Shown: positions 6,257 to 7,213 of the stretch, piece by piece
Position numbering within the stretch: position 1 is the first letter of the stretch
Layout of the letters: each line of letters begins with the position of its first letter
NCBI GenBank assembly: GCA_964344135.1
Contig: CAYFMF010000067.1
Coordinates: forward strand, 1-7,213
Origin: Thiopontia sp964344135
Lineage (GTDB): Bacteria > Pseudomonadota > Gammaproteobacteria > GCF-002020875
Reading direction: 5' to 3'
Length of the DNA stretch: 7,213 nt
Program-made: the position numbers and the translations under genes
Notes under the pieces: model-generated
Seen by the model: the letters and a program-made list of their open reading frames with translations, nothing else
What the model was told of the DNA's origin: nothing
The model's database searches: none

Positions 6257-7149
6257 GCAGCACCTCGTACCCCACTGGAGTCACCATACTGCGCCTTGAC
6301 CAGCTCGGTCCGCACCTCATCCGAGAAGACATATTCGCCCCAGAGATCCTTTACATGCGGGTAGAGACGATCGATGTTGGAGACACCTCCGCCAAGAACA
6401 ATAACTTCCGGGTCCAGTAGATTGATCACAGATGCAAGCCCTCGTGCCAGTCGATTCTCATACCGCTCCATGGTCCTGTTCGCATCCCTTTCTCCCTGTT
6501 CTGCTCTATCGGCAATCTCATGTGCCGAGGTTCGGACTCCTGTGCGGCGATAATAACTCATCTGCAGGCCAGGTCCAGAGAGATAGGTCTCGATACACCC
6601 CTTTTTTCCGCAGTAACACTCGGGGCCTGGCAGTTCAGATCGGTTGGTCCACGGGAGAGGATTATGGCCCCACTCCCCGCCAATTGCATTGACCCCGGTC
6701 ACAACCTCTCCATTGATTACAACTCCACCCCCCACCCCGGTTCCGAGAATCACCCCAAAGACACTCCTGGCCCCGGCTGCTGCCCCATCCACCGCCTCAG
6801 AGAGGGCGAAACAGTTGGCATCATTGGTCAGCCGTACAGGCCGCTGCAACAGCTCCTCCAGATCACGATCCAGCGGGTGGCCGATCAGTACCGTGGAGTT
6901 TGCATTCTTGATCAGACCGCTCCATGGTGAGATCGCCCCCGGAACCCCGATACCGACCGAACCATGGAGACCACTCTCCATCTCAACCTCATCGATCAGT
7001 GCATGGATCGCCTGCACTGTTCCACGATAATCCCCCTGTGGGGTCTCCACCCGTCTCCGGGCGCGCTCAAGCCCCTCGCGATCGAGCACAACGGCCTCAA
7101 TCTTGGTTCCTCCAAGGTCAACGCCGATTCTGCAGTTGATCTCCCTCAT
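6214..7149 (-). CDS. mak: ROK-family fructokinase, Mak-like
   Basis: The 311-residue protein is an ATP-dependent sugar kinase of the ROK family. From memory it matches E. coli Mak (manno(fructo)kinase, which phosphorylates fructose at C6) along nearly its whole length, including shared blocks VKNANST/IKNANST, SEAVDGAAAGA, GEWGHNPLPW and GDSSGVRGAAWLW. Visible motifs are the phosphate loop DLGGTK (11-16), the catalytic aspartate in NDANC (D110), GTGVGGG (136-142) and the ROK zinc site formed by H162, C178, C180 and C185 in CYCGKKGC. The final VIVLGGGVSN is the adenosine motif. ATG 7149 gives a short lead-in before RIGVDLGG. No good Shine-Dalgarno sequence precedes it, and a GAGGGAG lies just inside the gene. 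The product, fructose 6-phosphate, enters glycolysis in the cytoplasm. The thioredoxin-like gene overlaps its end. Specificity for fructose is inferred from similarity to Mak. Confidence 0.92.
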   Translation of the reverse strand: MREINCRIGVDLGGTKIEAVVLDREGLERARRRVETPQGDYRGTVQAIHALIDEVEMESGLHGSVGIGVPGAISPWSGLIKNANSTVLIGHPLDRDLEELLQRPVRLTNDANCFALSEAVDGAAAGARSVFGVILGTGVGGGVVINGEVVTGVNAIGGEWGHNPLPWTNRSELPGPECYCGKKGCIETYLSGPGLQMSYYRRTGVRTSAHEIADRAEQGERDANRTMERYENRLARGLASVINLLDPEVIVLGGGVSNIDRLYPHVKDLWGEYVFSDEVRTELVKAQYGDSSGVRGAAWLWSDQEIWGEQR

Positions 7150-7178
7150 CTGACTATTCGGTCATGCCGCACACCCTA

Positions 7179-7193
7179 CAACCCTTTGGGTTG
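7179..7193. repeat. Short perfect hairpin upstream of the mak-like gene
   Basis: CAACCC and GGGTTG form a perfect 6-bp inverted repeat around a TTT loop, 30 bases upstream of the kinase start, in the otherwise featureless 7150-7213 stretch. There is no T-tract on either strand beside it, so it is not a standard terminator. It could be an operator half-site pair, part of a dispersed intergenic repeat, or chance. Confidence 0.4.
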
Positions 7194-7213
7194 CGGTGGT
7201 CTCAGGACAGGGG

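Noticed and set aside
5549..6364. Long plus-strand open frame (271 codons) crossing the dctM/thioredoxin junction
   Set aside because: It reads out of frame through the dctM-type gene and antisense through the thioredoxin-like and kinase genes; both strands are explained by well-supported proteins.
7154..7192. Promoter for the kinase on the minus strand (TTGTAG with GAATAG 16 bases later)
   Set aside because: The two boxes match only about 3 and 2 of 6 consensus positions, which is no better than chance.

Overview
The window is a compact, GC-rich bacterial chromosome segment with no mobile element, RNA gene or CRISPR array that I can see. The genes look like those of a Gram-negative proteobacterium. 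The kinase at the right end resembles, from memory, the E. coli fructokinase Mak over its whole length, so a gammaproteobacterium is my best guess. The species cannot be named from this sequence alone.

Left block, plus strand, 1-2826: three tightly packed genes (gaps of 3 and 4 bases) that look co-transcribed. They are the truncated end of a ketopantoate-reductase-like NAD(P)-binding protein, a cation diffusion facilitator (CDF) metal exporter with an apparent second copy of its cytoplasmic domain, and an AEC-family permease. Nothing in the sequence shows a shared pathway for the three.

Middle block, plus strand, 2827-5882: a complete tripartite TRAP transporter. Its parts are a substrate-binding protein of the 2-oxoacid/lactate (TakP-like) type made as a lipoprotein, a small DctQ-type membrane subunit, and a large DctM-type permease. 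The binding-protein gene ends in a clear intrinsic terminator. Just after it comes a perfect TATAAT box very close to the dctQ-type start codon. Binding protein and membrane subunits may therefore be separate transcripts, the second one nearly leaderless. The DctQ and DctM genes overlap by ATGA.

Right block, minus strand, 5879-7149: a Mak-like ROK fructokinase followed by a small thioredoxin-fold protein whose reading frame overlaps the kinase gene. The thioredoxin-like gene converges on the dctM-type gene, and their stop codons overlap. The last 64 bases (7150-7213) are non-coding as far as I can see and hold a short perfect hairpin.

Functionally the window pairs uptake of small organic acids (TRAP), probable sugar phosphorylation (Mak) and metal efflux (CDF). 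These are mostly familiar families. The unusual points are the terminator/promoter arrangement inside the TRAP operon, the lipoprotein binding subunit, the CDF C-terminal duplication, and a reductase-like protein that seems to lack the family's catalytic glutamate.
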